Part shown: piece by piece, positions 42,249-51,147 of the stretch
Layout: every line of letters begins with the position of its first letter
Position numbering within the stretch: position 1 is the stretch's first letter
DNA from: Aureisphaera galaxeae
Lineage (GTDB): Bacteria; Bacteroidota; Bacteroidia; Flavobacteriales; Flavobacteriaceae
Direction of reading: 5' to 3'
NCBI RefSeq assembly: GCF_028561275.1
Contig: NZ_JAQQTF010000006.1
Coordinates: forward strand, 365,064-429,063
DNA length: 64,000 bases
Made by a program: the position numbers and the translations under genes
The notes under the pieces: generated by a model
Seen by the model: only the letters and a program-made list of their open reading frames with translations
Told to the model about the DNA's origin: nothing
Databases searched by the model: none

Positions 42249-42986
42249 ATGGCCTTATTGGGAATTCTTTTGAATCGAAAAAAAACATACTTCAATTGGA
42301 GCTCGGGAAAGGACGCTTCCCTAGCCCTGTATCACCTACAAAAAGATGATTCTTTCGAAATTGACAGGCTCATCACTACTATAAACTCGCACTATGATCG
42401 TGTTTCCATGCACGGATTACGCACGGAGCTTTTGAAACGACAAGCCGCGGAAATTGGCATTCCCTTAGACACCATTCCCCTTCCAGAACAACCGAGTATG
42501 GAAGACTACAACCGCATCATGACCAATAAGTTAAGGACCCTGAAGAACGATGGTTATACCCATTGTGCCTTTGGCGATATCTTTTTGGAAGATTTGAGGG
42601 AATATCGGGAACAGCAGTTGGCAACATTTAGTATTACCTCCATTTTTCCCCTTTGGAAAAGGGATACCAAAGCTCTTATGGAGGAATTTATCCAACTTGG
42701 GTTTAAGGCGGTAGTGGTTTGTATTAAATCGGAATTACTCGACGAATCTTTTGTAGGTCGTGAACTGGATGCTTCATTTGTAAAAGATCTCCCGGACAAT
42801 GTGGATCCCTGTGGCGAAAATGGGGAATTCCATACCTTTTGCTATGAAGGGCCTATTTTCAAAAATCCGGTGACCTTCGAAAAAGGCGAAAAAGTATTTC
42901 GTGAATACAAGGCGCCTAAAGAAGATGACTCGGATGCAACCAAAAAATCGATGGGGTTTTGGTTCATTGACTTAATCCCAACTTAA
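42249..42986 (+). CDS. Dph6-like PP-loop ATPase (diphthine-ammonia-ligase family)
   Basis: This 245-residue cytosolic protein has the PP-loop SSGKDASLALYHL near residues 18-30, SMHGLRTELLKRQAAEIGIPL, CAFGDIFLEDLREYRE and DPCGENGEFHTFCYEGP, the signature of the archaeal/eukaryotic Dph6 family. Bacteria do not make diphthamide, so the real substrate is unknown. It would adenylate an acid and join it to an amine. The start is ambiguous: ATG 42249 or TTG 42270, the latter placing the PP-loop at the usual distance from the N-terminus. Confidence 0.85.
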   Translation: MALLGILLNRKKTYFNWSSGKDASLALYHLQKDDSFEIDRLITTINSHYDRVSMHGLRTELLKRQAAEIGIPLDTIPLPEQPSMEDYNRIMTNKLRTLKNDGYTHCAFGDIFLEDLREYREQQLATFSITSIFPLWKRDTKALMEEFIQLGFKAVVVCIKSELLDESFVGRELDASFVKDLPDNVDPCGENGEFHTFCYEGPIFKNPVTFEKGEKVFREYKAPKEDDSDATKKSMGFWFIDLIPT

Positions 42987-42994
42987 CTTGCGAT

Positions 42995-43028
42995 CAAAAA
43001 GAAATGCTCCAGACACCCAGAGCATTTC
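42995..43028 (-). terminator. Terminator of the DUF4270-OMP operon
   Basis: GAAATGCTC (43001-43009) and GAGCATTTC (43020-43028) form a perfect 9-bp stem with a 10-base loop. On the minus strand it is followed by TTTTT (43000-42996). Confidence 0.75.
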
Positions 43029-43084
43029 AGGAAACAATTGAAATTATTAACCAAACTTCAATGTAAGTCCACACGATACAAACA

Positions 43085-43447
43085 CTAGGACTTCCGTTTC
43101 TTTTTCATCTGTTTTTTCAAGATGGGAATGACCTCATCTTCATATATTTTCATCTGTTCTTCGGTGAGAACTGCCTTTAATGCTTCTGCTTTAGATCGTC
43201 CTATTTCCTTCATGTCTCCCACTTTAAAAAACATAGATCCACTACTATTCATAAGATCCACTTGTTTTTGGGTATACAGACGATTGATGGTCTCTACCTG
43301 AATCTTCTGTTCTCCGCTCAATGATAACTTATCATCCATTAATGCGGTTTGTTGTGCGGCCATTTCTTCCACAGTGCCCATTTCCTGTGCATAGGAAATG
43401 CCCATCATTTGGAGTACCAATGCCATAATTAAAAGGTATGCTTTCAT
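43085..43447 (-). CDS. Small exported helical protein (Spy/CpxP-like in outline)
   Basis: This 120-residue protein has a signal peptide (cleavage near GISYAQ) and a Met/Lys/Glu-rich, all-helical body with L-S-G-E-Q and LTEEQMKIYEDEVIP motifs, like the LTxxQ-containing Spy/CpxP chaperone-type proteins. It is the third gene of a minus-strand operon (DUF4270, barrel, this), starting 15 bases after the barrel gene stop. It may be a periplasmic chaperone for the barrel or lipoprotein; this is inference. Confidence 0.7.
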   Translation of the reverse strand: MKAYLLIMALVLQMMGISYAQEMGTVEEMAAQQTALMDDKLSLSGEQKIQVETINRLYTQKQVDLMNSSGSMFFKVGDMKEIGRSKAEALKAVLTEEQMKIYEDEVIPILKKQMKKKRKS

Positions 43448-43462
43448 ATATTTCTTTTTTTA

Positions 43463-44707
43463 TTAATTAATTTTTCGTCTCAAGAACCAGATGTCCGAAA
43501 GGGTTAGGTTAAGATTGATTAAGTGAGTGTTTTCTTCTATAAGGATTCCTTCTACCTGTCCCTGACTCCCATAGCTATAAGAGATATTGAAGGTAGATCC
43601 TTTCTTTCCGAAGGGCAGTCCAATCCCAGCTGAAAGTGTATAACTGGACACATTGAAATCGTTGATCTTTAAATACCCTGAGTCATACTGAAAGCCCGCC
43701 CGATAACTTACCCGATCCCAATAGGTGAATCCGCGACGATTGGGTGTGTAGTCCATTCCCATACCAATTATATCTTGATCTACATACTCCCCTATATTAT
43801 CTCTCTGATTGGTATTGCTCCATTCCTTTCGGGTGTAATCCACATTTAGGGTAAGCCCTTTTAATTGAGTGGAACTTACCCCAAAGCCATATTCCAAGGG
43901 TAATAAAAAGTTATCGATCGCTACCCCAGTTTCATCTTCTACCAAAGTGGGGTTAAAGTCTAATGTCTTTACTACGTTGCGATCTTGGCTTCCCTTCAAG
44001 GATACAGGAAGGTCTACAATTGCTCCTACACTCAGGTTTTTGATAGGATCGTACTGAATCCCAAACCCGAATTGGAATCCGTTGTAGTGATTTTTCTCTT
44101 CAATCTGAAGGATATCGTCTTCCAAAATAACACTTTCGGTTTCCTCTATGTTTCCAAAAAGGTAGGAGACATTAAGACCAGCCCTGAATGTATCGGACAA
44201 GGTTCTTCCATAGTCCAAACTCATTCTATTAATGCCTCCCGACCCCAGTACATTACTTGTAAAATTTTCTACACTTCCCTCTATATTCGTCTGTATTCCG
44301 ATAAGGGAATACCCCACATTGGTAGCAGGCGTTAAGGTAAGTCCCACTCCCCATTTTCCGCTGGGATTAAAACCTACGGCGATGTTCGAAAAGTTGGAAG
44401 CAATACGCCTTTCATCGTCGGCCCGGTTGGAAACAGCGCTGATCTCTGTATTAATCCCGATATCGAACAAAAAAGTTTTTTCTGGCACATTACTAACGGC
44501 GGCGGGATTGTAGGGATTCACAACGAATCCTTCCCCATAGGCGATTCCTGTTTTACCAAATGCATTGAAACCACCCAAATTGGAGTTGCTCTGCACGCCC
44601 AATCCAAAAAGAGAATAGGGAGAGCCGGTTAGATTATTACTTTGCGCAATGACTCCTACAGGCACAAGAAGCAGCAACAAAAGGATATTATTCGTCGTAG
44701 ATGGCAT
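43463..44707 (-). CDS. Outer-membrane beta-barrel protein (FadL-like outline)
   Basis: This 414-residue protein has a signal peptide (cleavage near GVIAQS) and an N-terminal region (TGSPYSLFGLGVQSNSN, VNPYNPAAVS) similar to barrels in this phylum that resemble long-chain fatty-acid transporters. The rest is alternating beta-strands such as SAGIGLPFGKKGSTFNISYSY and ends with a basic tail. It overlaps the upstream DUF4270 gene by 20 bp, so the two are translationally coupled. Cargo unknown. Confidence 0.78.
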   Translation of the reverse strand: MPSTTNNILLLLLLVPVGVIAQSNNLTGSPYSLFGLGVQSNSNLGGFNAFGKTGIAYGEGFVVNPYNPAAVSNVPEKTFLFDIGINTEISAVSNRADDERRIASNFSNIAVGFNPSGKWGVGLTLTPATNVGYSLIGIQTNIEGSVENFTSNVLGSGGINRMSLDYGRTLSDTFRAGLNVSYLFGNIEETESVILEDDILQIEEKNHYNGFQFGFGIQYDPIKNLSVGAIVDLPVSLKGSQDRNVVKTLDFNPTLVEDETGVAIDNFLLPLEYGFGVSSTQLKGLTLNVDYTRKEWSNTNQRDNIGEYVDQDIIGMGMDYTPNRRGFTYWDRVSYRAGFQYDSGYLKINDFNVSSYTLSAGIGLPFGKKGSTFNISYSYGSQGQVEGILIEENTHLINLNLTLSDIWFLRRKIN

Positions 44708-46001
44708 AGATCAAAATAAGTTTGGCGTTAAAATTTTCGCTGTTCTCCCCGTTTACAATCAATCGGTCTACACTGCTCGTAAAGCCGGTAGGGAAAATGG
44801 CCAGAGCATCGTCTGCCTCAAAAGGTTCGGCTAATTTCCTATCGATATAGGCACGAACGGGGACCTCGTAAAAGTCTGCATTGAATTCGTTATCCTCGTC
44901 GTTTAGCGTACCGTAAACAGCTTCCGTTCCATCGAACAATTGTCCTTGGAAATCATTATTCTGATCTAAAAGATTTACGCTCAAGGAATCAGGTACAACC
45001 AAATCGGTATTCAGTGTTTCTGAAGGAACGCGTAGCTCAAGAATGGCATCTAATAGTGTTCCTGTTCCCTCTAAGTTGTTCAATTCCTTAATGCTCGGCA
45101 ATTGAAGCCGAATGGCCAAACCAGAACCGCTTTGGGTAAAACTCCTATCATCCGAATCCAAGGAAGCTAATATGGTTTCCGGATCATCCAAATCCTCGAA
45201 TAGGGTATTGCTGAAATCGGTAGTAATATTATTGAATTTCTTTTCGGAAAGTTGATTGGGATTCACCACCAAATCATATGTAAATTCTTCTACCCCGAAT
45301 TCGTCTTCCACTTTGTAGAAAAACCGCAAAAATGTTTCTTCCGTATCACTTTCAAAACCAATCACAGCTCCGTTATTGGTAGAATTTGGCTGTATGGTTA
45401 GCCCTTTGAACAAATCGGTAAGCTCGCCGTCATTATCTACATCTCCATCGCGAATGGCCCTAAAAATCTCTTGCCCAAAGATTAATGGCAAACTAATGTG
45501 CAACGAATCCTCATCGAAAGGCTCCGGGCGATAGGATTTGGTAGCTAAGGGAACAGGATCGAAGGGTATGGTGGAAGTGTTGTAATAAAATTCGTCCTCC
45601 GGTTCCACATCGTCCAGTAAGCGATGAACCAGAATTTCAGAAATAGCCGTGGTGTCATTGTAGAAATAGGTGTCGTAATCTAATATAAGGGCCACACTAT
45701 CCAGAACGCCTTCTTCTTCAACCCGATAGGTCAACGGAATAAGCTCAAAGTAGCTGGACGCGCTTACATTCCCGAAGGATTCATCTTCATAACGCCCAAC
45801 CAGTAATCGATCGGTACCTTCTACAATAATACTATCGAATTTAAAGGTGGAAAGTGATACCGAAAAGGTATCAATGGAAATGACCCGTACGTTAGAGTCG
45901 GTAAACTCCTGCCCTATTTCGAAAGTGGGAAGTTCTTCAAAGTCCGAACTACACGCCACAACAAAGAGCAGAAGGAAAAGGTAATAGAGCAATCGCTTCA
46001 T
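44688..46001 (-). CDS. DUF4270 family lipoprotein
   Basis: This 437-residue protein has a lipobox (LLLFVVACSS, Cys17) and the DUF4270 layout: FTDSNVRVISIDTFSVSLSTFKFDSI at the start, VGRYEDESFGNVSASSYFEL, a middle beta-rich region with YTFYYN-type strands, and ENSENFNAKLILIYAIYDE at the end. The domain is restricted to Bacteroidota and has no known function. The ATG at 45999-46001 is chosen because it gives the lipoprotein signal. It is first in the minus-strand operon and faces a LytTR-type operator. Confidence 0.85.
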   Translation of the reverse strand: MKRLLYYLFLLLFVVACSSDFEELPTFEIGQEFTDSNVRVISIDTFSVSLSTFKFDSIIVEGTDRLLVGRYEDESFGNVSASSYFELIPLTYRVEEEGVLDSVALILDYDTYFYNDTTAISEILVHRLLDDVEPEDEFYYNTSTIPFDPVPLATKSYRPEPFDEDSLHISLPLIFGQEIFRAIRDGDVDNDGELTDLFKGLTIQPNSTNNGAVIGFESDTEETFLRFFYKVEDEFGVEEFTYDLVVNPNQLSEKKFNNITTDFSNTLFEDLDDPETILASLDSDDRSFTQSGSGLAIRLQLPSIKELNNLEGTGTLLDAILELRVPSETLNTDLVVPDSLSVNLLDQNNDFQGQLFDGTEAVYGTLNDEDNEFNADFYEVPVRAYIDRKLAEPFEADDALAIFPTGFTSSVDRLIVNGENSENFNAKLILIYAIYDE

Positions 46002-46056
46002 AATGGTATAATTATGAGGCAAATAAAGAGCATGACTGTAAGGATATAAAGTGCGA

Positions 46057-46086
46057 TAGACCAACGCTAACATTTTGTAGACCAAC
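46057..46086 (-). promoter_or_regulatory. LytTR-type operator facing the DUF4270 operon
   Basis: TAGACCAAC occurs at 46057-46065 and 46078-46086, exactly 21 bp apart. LytTR domains bind two imperfect 9-bp direct repeats separated by about 12 bp. On the minus strand the motif is GTTGGTCTA, and a TTTATTTG box lies between it and the gene (46027-46020). Confidence 0.65.
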
Positions 46087-46120
46087 ACTTTATTTTAACA
46101 TAATTGACCGCCAATTGGGA

Positions 46121-46150
46121 TTGGTAGATAAAATGTCTGGATTGATCTAC
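46121..46150 (+). promoter_or_regulatory. LytTR-type operator facing the Kelch lipoprotein gene
   Basis: TTGGTAGAT (46121-46129) and TTGATCTAC (46142-46150) are 21 bp apart and match the plus-strand form of the motif in the opposite operator (GTTGGTCTA) with few changes. Together they make a symmetrical arrangement, one pair for each divergent operon. Confidence 0.6.
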
Positions 46151-46242
46151 AAAATTGGATGAATGGTATAGTTTATTTCTTCGTGGGAAAAGGCCTTTCT
46201 ACATTGCCCTCGATTTTAATGAACCTTTATATAACACCATTT

Positions 46243-47271
46243 ATGCGAAACAAACAATTCACAATAAACTTATCCCACAACAACGGCCATATTGTACGTA
46301 TCGGTCTTTTAGCACTAGCATCGCTTATGGCGATAAGCTGCAACAATGACGATGATGGTGATGACCGTTTGGGAAATTGGGTAGACCGCTCCATTTTCGA
46401 TGGGACGCCGCGGAGTAATTCGGCCGCATTCACCATCAACAATATAGGCTATATGGGAACCGGATACGATGGGGACGATTACCTCAAGGATTTTTGGGCC
46501 TATGATATGGACGGGAACTTTTGGATTCAGTTATCGGATTTCCCAGGAGTGGAAAGAAGTGCCGCCTCTTCCTTTGCTATCGGAAATCGTGGTTATATGG
46601 GAACGGGCTTTGACGGCGACAATGAATTGGCCGATTTCTACGAATACAATCCACAAAACAATACGTGGGCACCCATTTCCGATTTTGGCGGAGGCGTACG
46701 TAGAAGTGCTATTGGATTCAATTCGGAAAGTACAGGTTACGTAGGCACTGGATTTGATGGGGATAACGACAAAAAAGACTTCTGGGAGTATGATCCCAAT
46801 GCCGATACTTGGACGGAACTCATAGGCTTTGGAGGCTCCAAAAGAAGGGATGGCACAGCATTTTCTATAGGCAACACAGTATATATAGGCACTGGAATTT
46901 CTAACGGAGTGTTCGCAGATGATTTCTGGGCTTTTAATACAAACAATGAAACTTGGACAGAGCTTGATCCTATAGACGCAGAAGACGATTACGAAATAGC
47001 CCGTTCGGGTGCAAGTGGATTCGCCCTTAACGGAAGAGGATATATTGCTGGTGGAAACCTAGGAGCTGGGGCCAGTACCACGGTTTGGGAATACGACCCC
47101 AGTTCCGATTCCTGGGAACAAAAGACTTCGATCGAAAAAACGTCAAGGGAGAACCCTATCTCTTTTTACAACGATTCACGTGCCTTTCTTGCTCTAGGAA
47201 GAAGTGGCACGCTCTATTTGGACGACAATTTTGAATTCTTCCCCTTTCAGGAAGAAGATGAAGATGACTAA
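46243..47271 (+). CDS. Kelch-repeat lipoprotein
   Basis: This 342-residue protein has an N-terminal basic stretch and a lipobox (LASLMAISC, about Cys28). Six or so Kelch-type blades follow, most with the GYMGTGYDGDxxLxDFW/YEY pattern (GYMGTGFDGD, GYVGTGFDGDN, VYIGTGIS, GYIAGGNLG) and the paired W-x-x-L/I strand. Kelch propellers bind proteins or glycans. The ATG at 46243 is chosen because it directly precedes the signal. It is divergent from the DUF4270 operon and followed by a DUF4907 gene. Confidence 0.85.
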   Translation: MRNKQFTINLSHNNGHIVRIGLLALASLMAISCNNDDDGDDRLGNWVDRSIFDGTPRSNSAAFTINNIGYMGTGYDGDDYLKDFWAYDMDGNFWIQLSDFPGVERSAASSFAIGNRGYMGTGFDGDNELADFYEYNPQNNTWAPISDFGGGVRRSAIGFNSESTGYVGTGFDGDNDKKDFWEYDPNADTWTELIGFGGSKRRDGTAFSIGNTVYIGTGISNGVFADDFWAFNTNNETWTELDPIDAEDDYEIARSGASGFALNGRGYIAGGNLGAGASTTVWEYDPSSDSWEQKTSIEKTSRENPISFYNDSRAFLALGRSGTLYLDDNFEFFPFQEEDEDD

Positions 47272-47376
47272 TACATTGTTTTGTTGATTATTTTGTTTGA
47301 TTAAGAACTGGCTTAGGGGATTACGTCACGTTTATGGTTGTTAGGTGTAATTCCCTCCAGTTCCTTTAAAATACCT

Positions 47377-47721
47377 ATGAAGAGAAGAATATCCTATCTG
47401 GCTGCGGTCTCCATTATATTCATTGTAGTCATTGTCCTTACACTAATGGTTACGGAATCCCGTGAAGCTACAACTCCGGCCTATCATAGCAAGATCGCCC
47501 AACTTTCCAACTCATCCCATTGGTATTACGAAATCTACAAAAACAACCAATTGATCATTAAACAAAGTCACATTCCGGGAGTCAAAGGAATACAGGGCTT
47601 TCAATCTAAGGAAGAAGCACAGAAAGTCGCTACGGTGGTCGTTAAAAAATTGGTAAAAGGCGACTTTCCCACTGTGAGCAAGGAAGAGCTTGAAGAATTA
47701 AGTATTACATTTAAAAATTAG
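47377..47721 (+). CDS. DUF4907 family membrane-anchored protein
   Basis: This 114-residue protein has an N-terminal transmembrane helix or signal anchor (YLAAVSIIFIVVIVLTLMV) and a DUF4907 domain (about 40-100: WYYEIYKNNQLIIKQSHIP, GFQSKEEAQKVATVVVKKL). Domain function is unknown. It sits 105 bases after the Kelch gene and 29 bases before the LytS-type kinase, in a single run. The ATG at 47377 avoids an N-terminal extension from a TTG at 47338. Confidence 0.75.
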   Translation: MKRRISYLAAVSIIFIVVIVLTLMVTESREATTPAYHSKIAQLSNSSHWYYEIYKNNQLIIKQSHIPGVKGIQGFQSKEEAQKVATVVVKKLVKGDFPTVSKEELEELSITFKN

Positions 47722-47750
47722 TTGCAAGACCCTTGGCAAAAAACCATCGC

Positions 47751-48782
47751 ATGAATTTTAGATCGATTTCGTACAAAGAATTTTGGATACATGTCATTGC
47801 TTGGGTCTGCCTTTTATCATTTCCCATCAGTTATTCGTATACCCAGTTCGGGGAATTGGATCTTCATATGCTAAGCCGTTTCTTTTTGAATGGCCTCGTT
47901 TTCTATCTCAACTATTTGGTATTGGTACCTCAGCTACTTTTGAAGAAGAAAATGATTCAGTACATAGGTCTTTCCATTCTACTGCTCTTCGCAATGAACA
48001 TTATTGTCATGAATTTGCCTAGTTCTGCAGATTTCGATGCAATAAATAAGGCCATGCGGCAGCAGAGAATCCCAAAGCAAATGCGGCAATTTCGGTATGT
48101 TATCCCTACGATGATCTCCTTTGCCTTCTTTCTTTTTGGAGGAACCATTGCTCTAGTGAAGGATTTCTACAAAAGGGACAAGATGGTGAAGCAAAAGGAA
48201 ATCCAGAAAACGGAAACAGAATTGCGATTGTTGAAGAATCAGCTGAATCCCCACTTTTTGTTCAACTCCCTGAACAGTATTTATTCCTTGGTTCGCAACA
48301 AATCGTCCGAAGCTCCCGAAGCCGTCATCACCCTTTCCGAACTCATGCGGTATATGCTGTACGAAGCACGGGAAGAAAAGGTTCCGTTGACCAAAGAAAT
48401 CAATTATATAAAGAACTATATTTCCCTGCAGCGACTTCGCCTATCCAATAGCGAACACGTCACCTTGGCCATTAAAGGTGACTATGAGGACCGAAAGATT
48501 TATCCACTATTGCTTATATCCTTTATAGAAAATGCCTTTAAGTATGGGACGGATTTTAAGGGGGTCACCGATATTGCTATTTCCATAGAGATCGTGCACA
48601 GCAAATTGATTTTTCGAGTAAACAACTTTTTGGGAAACTATAAAAAAGACGAGAAAAGTTCTGGTATAGGACTTACCAACATTCGTAGCCGACTGGAACT
48701 CTTATACCCAAACGCACATAGTCTAAGCATTAGCAAAGATGAGAAGCGGTATTTTGTAGATTTAGAATTAATTCTTTCATAG
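47751..48782 (+). CDS. LytS-type sensor histidine kinase
   Basis: This 343-residue protein has four transmembrane helices with short periplasmic loops (to about residue 140), a His_kinase phosphoacceptor region with LNPHFLFNSLNSIYSLV (phospho-His), and a reduced ATPase domain (LISFIENAFKYG, SSGIGLTNIRSRLELLYP). The lack of a periplasmic sensor domain suggests it senses membrane state or a partner such as DUF4907 or Kelch protein. Its stop abuts the response-regulator ATG by 1 base, so the pair is coupled. Confidence 0.92.
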   Translation: MNFRSISYKEFWIHVIAWVCLLSFPISYSYTQFGELDLHMLSRFFLNGLVFYLNYLVLVPQLLLKKKMIQYIGLSILLLFAMNIIVMNLPSSADFDAINKAMRQQRIPKQMRQFRYVIPTMISFAFFLFGGTIALVKDFYKRDKMVKQKEIQKTETELRLLKNQLNPHFLFNSLNSIYSLVRNKSSEAPEAVITLSELMRYMLYEAREEKVPLTKEINYIKNYISLQRLRLSNSEHVTLAIKGDYEDRKIYPLLLISFIENAFKYGTDFKGVTDIAISIEIVHSKLIFRVNNFLGNYKKDEKSSGIGLTNIRSRLELLYPNAHSLSISKDEKRYFVDLELILS

Positions 48783-48783
48783 C

Positions 48784-49521
48784 ATGAAATGTATCATTAT
48801 AGATGACGAGCCTTTGGCGCTCAATGTGATAAAATCCTATTGTGAAGACATTGGCACCCTAGAGATTATGGGAACCTATACCAATGCTGTGGAAGCCATG
48901 CAAGTCATGCAATCGCAGGAGGTGGATTTGGTATTTTCGGACATTGAGATGCCCCAAATCAACGGAATTGATTTCATAAAGGCGCTCGACAAAAAACCCT
49001 TATTCATTTTTACAACCGCCTATCCGCAGTACGCTTTGGAAGGCTTCGAGCTTAACGCGGTAGACTATCTCGTAAAACCCATCCCCTTTTCCAGATTCCT
49101 AAAGGCGGTGAATCGCGCCAAGGAAATGTTACAATTAAAGAATAATGCTAAACCCTTTCACAATATGAATGTTTCACCTGCCTTCGGGACTACCTCAACA
49201 GAAAAAAAGACGTATATGTTCGTTAAGTCGGAATACGACAACGTGAAGATCGAATTTCAGGAAATAAAGTACGTACAGGGTTTGAAAGATTATTTAAAGA
49301 TTCACACCACCCGAAGCAACAAGCCCATCCTTACCCTAATGAGTTTTAAGGAAATGCAGACACATTTGCCAGAGGAAGATTTCTTCAGGGTACACAAGTC
49401 ATTTATTGTGAACATAGGTCGGATCGATTCTATACAAAGAAGCAAGATCGTTATCGACGACATTCGCATTCCCATTGGTGAAAGCTACAAGAGCGATTTT
49501 TACGGGCGTATTGGGCTTTAG
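48784..49521 (+). CDS. LytTR family response regulator
   Basis: This 245-residue protein has a CheY-like receiver (phosphoacceptor Asp53 in VFSDIEMPQING, conserved Lys in DYLVKPIPF) and a C-terminal LytTR DNA-binding domain (about 140-240: VKIEFQEIKYVQGLKDYLKIH, FFRVHKSFIVNIGRIDSI). It is cognate to the LytS-type kinase just upstream. The matching direct repeats at 46057-46150 make the DUF4270 and Kelch operons its likely targets. Confidence 0.92.
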   Translation: MKCIIIDDEPLALNVIKSYCEDIGTLEIMGTYTNAVEAMQVMQSQEVDLVFSDIEMPQINGIDFIKALDKKPLFIFTTAYPQYALEGFELNAVDYLVKPIPFSRFLKAVNRAKEMLQLKNNAKPFHNMNVSPAFGTTSTEKKTYMFVKSEYDNVKIEFQEIKYVQGLKDYLKIHTTRSNKPILTLMSFKEMQTHLPEEDFFRVHKSFIVNIGRIDSIQRSKIVIDDIRIPIGESYKSDFYGRIGL

Positions 49522-49660
49522 GGAGATGTATCGACGTAATTCTATTTTTTGAAATAGTCAGAACCCCTTTTCTGAGCTTTTTCTCCTCACGCAGGTCCCA
49601 TAAAAGTAGTACCTTCATAGTAGCGATATCTGGCTCAGTAAAATTTTAAGGGAATTACGT

Positions 49661-50578
49661 GTGAAAAAAATCGATTATTACATTCTGGATGTATTTGCTA
49701 AGAATAAATACGGAGGCAATCAGCTCGCCGTTAATTTGGACTTGGAGGATGCACTCAATGAAGATGAGATGCTTAGTATAGCTAAGGAAATTAACTTTGC
49801 CGAATCTACATTTATCAAACAGAAATTAGGAGAAAATAAGTATGCAGTAAGAATTTTCACTACAGAATCGGAAATTCCATTTGCAGGACATCCAACGATC
49901 GGAACCAGCTATGTCATCGCAAATTATTTGATGCGTACTCCTTCAAACACAATCATCTTAGACTTGATGAATGGCGAAATTGAAGTGGTACTGTCGGATG
50001 TAAATCAAATAGAGTCATGTTTGTATACAATGACTCAATCCCAACCAGCATTTTTGAAAGAATTTGAAGTAGATGAAGTAGCCACTGGGTTAGGAATTGC
50101 TCCTTCCATTTTAAGCGATACTTTGCCCATTCAAGAGATATCAACGGGTCTACCTTTCATTATTATTCCTATACAGAACTTAGAAGGCATGAATCAAATT
50201 AAATTAAATGCTCCTCAGTTCAAAGATTTTTTACTGAAACATCAATTATATAAATCTAATTCTCCTAGCGGAATTAGTACATCACTCCTTTTTTTTACAG
50301 ATGAAACATTTGAAAATGGGAATGATTACAATGTGAGAATGTTTTGCATTGAAGATGAAATCTTAAAAGAAGATTCCGCTACGGGAAGTGCCAATGGATG
50401 CTTTCTGGCATATTTGCTTAGAAATAAATCTGATGTGATTAGTGCCAAAATCGAGCAAGGGTTTCAAATGAATAGAAAGTCCTACTTATATTTAGAAGGA
50501 AAAAGAAGTGGAAATATGTATGACATCAAAGTAGGTGGATATTCGATAACAATGTCTAAGGGAACGTGGATTTTATAG
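49661..50578 (+). CDS. PhzF family isomerase-like protein
   Basis: This 305-residue protein has the PhzF fold signatures: YILDVFAKNKYGGNQLAVNL, NFAESTFI (catalytic Glu region), FTTESEIPFAGHPTIGTSYV, and EEDSATGSANGCFLAYLL. Despite the name, most family members are not in phenazine synthesis and their role is often unknown. The start is a GTG. It sits at the left edge of an AT-rich stretch and may belong with the incoming material. Confidence 0.88.
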   Translation: MKKIDYYILDVFAKNKYGGNQLAVNLDLEDALNEDEMLSIAKEINFAESTFIKQKLGENKYAVRIFTTESEIPFAGHPTIGTSYVIANYLMRTPSNTIILDLMNGEIEVVLSDVNQIESCLYTMTQSQPAFLKEFEVDEVATGLGIAPSILSDTLPIQEISTGLPFIIIPIQNLEGMNQIKLNAPQFKDFLLKHQLYKSNSPSGISTSLLFFTDETFENGNDYNVRMFCIEDEILKEDSATGSANGCFLAYLLRNKSDVISAKIEQGFQMNRKSYLYLEGKRSGNMYDIKVGGYSITMSKGTWIL

Positions 50579-50654
50579 TAAGAGAAAATGAAGTAGCTAA
50601 CAAAACCTGAAAAGTATTGAAGTGAAGATTATCCCGAACACAAGCAATGGTTAA

Positions 50655-51137
50655 ATGAATAAAATAAGGGCAGAATATCATAAGACGGAATACACGAATG
50701 GACCTCATTTAGTGATGATGATTGATGGGGTTCAATTGAATAAAATTGCAGAGACAATAGATTACCATGGGCATTTAAAGGGTTTGGTTTCAACATTATT
50801 GAATGGATGGCTTTACAACAAAAATGAAGAAGAAGTGGTTTGGGAGAGAATTGATTTGAGACCTAATGAAATTAAAATCGTCCCGATTTTAATGTGCCCT
50901 GACGATTGTGACTTTAGTTGTACCGTGGTGGTTGTCGAAATGAAATTAGATGGAGACACCGTAAAATGGAATAAATTAGGCATTGACGAGACTTTGACGA
51001 GAGCAGATAATCCAAAGACTGTTGGAAGAAACATCAAATGGTTTCAGAACATTGGACCCTTTGAATTTCGAAAAGATGATTTTTATCACTGTATTAATAC
51101 ATTTAAAAAAGAGAAAATAAAAATTGACCAACAATGA
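50655..51137 (+). CDS. Hypothetical protein, immunity-like in appearance
   Basis: This 160-residue cytosolic protein has EYHKTEYTNGPHLVMMIDG at the start, CPDDCDFSCTVVVVEM in the middle and an aromatic WFQNIGPFEF near the end. The size, acidity and context beside an Imm63-like gene resemble contact-dependent immunity proteins, but no family is assigned with confidence. AT-rich compared with flanking genes. Confidence 0.6.
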   Translation: MNKIRAEYHKTEYTNGPHLVMMIDGVQLNKIAETIDYHGHLKGLVSTLLNGWLYNKNEEEVVWERIDLRPNEIKIVPILMCPDDCDFSCTVVVVEMKLDGDTVKWNKLGIDETLTRADNPKTVGRNIKWFQNIGPFEFRKDDFYHCINTFKKEKIKIDQQ

Positions 51138-51147
51138 CTATTTTATC

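Noticed and set aside
49661..50578. Phenazine biosynthesis
   Set aside because: PhzF-like proteins are widespread without phenazines and no other phz genes are present.
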